64,000 bases of DNA from Brevinematales bacterium (GTDB lineage Bacteria; Spirochaetota; Brevinematia; Brevinematales; GWF1-51-8): NCBI GenBank assembly GCA_020059465.1, contig JAGVBZ010000008.1:62001-126000 (forward strand), read 5' to 3'. The position numbers were made by a program, and so were the translations under genes. Numbering within the stretch: the stretch's first letter is position 1; each line of letters begins with the position of its first letter. This document shows, one piece after another, positions 62,697-64,000 of this stretch. The notes beneath the pieces are model-generated. The model made no database searches and had not been told where the DNA came from. It was given only the letters and a program-made list of their open reading frames with translations.

Positions 62697-63671
62697 ATGA
62701 TTCGATTAATAGACGCGAAATCATGGGATGTTCGCGGATTGCCGTCCGAAAGAATCGTGAACGTCAGGGTAATAGAACAAAACGGCGAGCGGGCGATTAC
62801 GGATATCAACGGGATGCGGGTGGAGGCAAAAATAGAGGGACAGATACCTCAAAGCTTCCTCGCGTTCGTGGAGCGCACTCCCGATGGAATGAGGCTCCGC
62901 GTATTGAGCGGCATCAAGGACAGCCCCTTATTTTCTCATATCGCGCGGGACAAACTGCTGGATAATCTCAGGATTTTCCTGCTCCAGAACGGGTTCCCGT
63001 TGGAGGAACGCCACCTCAATACCGCGCTGCTGCTTACCGAACGGGGCATCCGTTTATCGAGGGATAACTTCAAACTGCTGCTGACGGCGGAAGCACGCTA
63101 CGGCGGTAAGTTCGCCGAGATAGTCGCGGGTATGATGGGTAAAGGGATTGCAGCGGATGAAGATTTCCCGGATTTCCTTTTCCGGCTCCGGGATATATGG
63201 AGAGGGATTCTCGATGCGGATTTACCCGGGGCGGATCAGGAGATAGCGAAGGATACCGCGGATAAGCTCAAAGCCTTTTTCAGCGCGGTGTACGGCGAAC
63301 GTTATGACGCAAAATTGATGAAGCAGGGCGAAAGGAATTTATTAGTTCAATCGCGGATAAGGGTAAAAAACGATGTCCGCAGGTATATTTTCGATATTTC
63401 GGACAGCGAGACCGGAAGCCTGACAGTCGCCGCCGAAAGCGGACATGAGGGATACCGGATAACGGTCTATATCAATCGGGAGCTTTACAGCCGGATAGGC
63501 GGTAGGCTCGATGTAAGCGGAACAGAGTTTTATGATTCTCTGCGGAAGAAACTCCCCTTGTTCGGGTTCTCGTTATTCTTCCGGGAGACAAGCGACGAGT
63601 TTCTGTTTTACAGAGCGGACGAGGAAGAAGGAAACACGCCCCGTTTGCCGGATTTGGATATTTTTGTTTAA
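62697..63671 (+). CDS. FliK-like or YlqG-like protein, unknown
   Basis: The 324-residue protein has no clear domain match. It opens with an IRLIDAKSWDVRGLPSERIVNVRVIEQNG strand region and ends in GSLTVAAESGHEGYRITVYINRELYSRI, reminiscent of FliK C-terminal domains (hook-length control). It precedes a FlhB C-terminal homologue by 15 bases, the arrangement known from YlqG-YlqH. Not in the main flagellar operon. Moderate confidence only for the FliK relation. Confidence 0.55.
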   Translation: MIRLIDAKSWDVRGLPSERIVNVRVIEQNGERAITDINGMRVEAKIEGQIPQSFLAFVERTPDGMRLRVLSGIKDSPLFSHIARDKLLDNLRIFLLQNGFPLEERHLNTALLLTERGIRLSRDNFKLLLTAEARYGGKFAEIVAGMMGKGIAADEDFPDFLFRLRDIWRGILDADLPGADQEIAKDTADKLKAFFSAVYGERYDAKLMKQGERNLLVQSRIRVKNDVRRYIFDISDSETGSLTVAAESGHEGYRITVYINRELYSRIGGRLDVSGTEFYDSLRKKLPLFGFSLFFRETSDEFLFYRADEEEGNTPRLPDLDIFV

Positions 63672-63686
63672 TCTCAGGAGGAGAAA

Positions 63687-63947
63687 ATGAGTACAAAAGC
63701 CGCGGCATTAAAATATGAACATGTAACGGACAACGCACCCCGGCTTCTCGCACGGGGAATCGGCGCGGTCGGGGATTATATTGTCACACTTGCTAAAAAA
63801 AGCAATATCCCGGTATACCGCAACGAAAAACTTGCCGAATCGCTCGTGCGCCTGAAGGATAACGAAGAGATACCTATGGAGCTATACACAATAGTTGCGG
63901 AAATTTTCGCTTTCGTATATTCTTTAAAGAGCAGTATTGCCGGGTAA
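63687..63947 (+). CDS. Stand-alone FlhB C-terminal-like domain (YlqH-like)
   Basis: The 86-residue protein aligns with the cytoplasmic FlhB domain after the NPTH cleavage point: KAAALKYEHVTDNAPRLLARGIGAVGDYIVTLAKKSNIPVYRNEKLAESL and EEIPMELYTIVAEIFAFVYSLK. It lacks membrane helices and the NPTH motif. Such proteins (YlqH/FhlB) can act in flagellar export switching in some bacteria. AGGAGG lies upstream. Confidence 0.85.
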   Translation: MSTKAAALKYEHVTDNAPRLLARGIGAVGDYIVTLAKKSNIPVYRNEKLAESLVRLKDNEEIPMELYTIVAEIFAFVYSLKSSIAG

Positions 63948-63977
63948 GACGAATTAAAAATTCCGAGGAGCGCAGAA

Positions 63978-64000
63978 ATGCCGATGAAGAAAATCCCTCT
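63978..64000 (+). CDS. Start of a gene cut by the window edge
   Basis: GAGGAG (63965-63970) precedes an ATG at 63978 and seven codons (MPMKKIP) follow. Too short to identify. It is likely part of the operon with the FlhB-like gene. Confidence 0.5.

Overview
The window reads as a chromosomal segment of a motile, diderm bacterium of roughly 50% GC. It carries outer-membrane hallmarks: apolipoprotein N-acyltransferase, lipoproteins with lipoboxes, and several secreted proteins that look like beta-barrels. It also has a long flagellar export operon (fliP-fliQ-fliR-flhB-flhA-flhF-flhG). The FlhB N-terminus has a DLQxFAAEDEGRTEEPT-type sequence, and together with this gene order and the 7TMR-type chemoreceptor it points most naturally to Spirochaetota or a neighbouring deep-branching diderm phylum. 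That is an inference; there is no rRNA gene here to settle it.

Layout. 1-8.7 kb: a partial secreted ankyrin protein and lemA on the minus strand, then a plus-strand run of housekeeping genes (cimA-murI, a SurA-like secreted protein, ribH-nusB-mazG, a small coiled-coil gene and a prepilin peptidase). 8.7-17.2 kb: a chemoreceptor with a 7TMR-DISM-like sensor, four tandem small two-helix membrane proteins, lnt, hisZ and purA. 17.2-25.4 kb: a 546-base non-coding stretch rich in dyads, an HD-GYP protein, a 963-residue HEAT-like lipoprotein, two secreted proteins, a CcrM-like adenine methyltransferase and a lone STAS protein. 25.5-33.6 kb: an RseC-like protein and the flagellar export operon. 33.7-41 kb: an accessory stretch with low-GC genes (aminoglycoside-nucleotidyltransferase-like, a seven-bladed FG-GAP lipoprotein, a duplicated 146-residue gene) around groEL, and a Nudix gene broken by one stop codon. 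41.2-50 kb: a B12-type radical SAM protein, then a minus-strand run of purQ, hisC, a sugar nucleotidyltransferase, pyrE, a methyltransferase and pyrF. A small PIN-domain toxin-antitoxin-like pair follows pyrF directly and is flanked by a diverged second copy of the pyrF 3' end. 50-56 kb: dnaN, two secreted beta-barrel-like proteins, a small Cys-containing protein behind a sigma-54-like promoter, a DUF5714 protein, and an RsbW-like/STAS switch pair. 56-61 kb: a trp operon (trpL-like leader with tandem Trp codons and a terminator, a secreted metallophosphoesterase, trpE, fused trpGD, trpC). 61-64 kb: a Met-rich envelope protein, an ECF sigma/anti-sigma pair, and a FliK-like/FlhB-C-terminal-like pair at the right edge.

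The most interesting items are the probable trp attenuator placed in front of a secreted phosphoesterase inside the trp operon; the toxin-antitoxin-like cassette abutting pyrF between two diverged pyrF 3' ends; the sigma-54-like promoter of a 77-residue Cys protein; the four-gene membrane-protein family; a hairpin that contains the flhB ribosome-binding site; and a CcrM-type orphan methyltransferase outside an obvious alphaproteobacterial context. All functional names rest on motifs and remembered family patterns read by eye; no database search was run.
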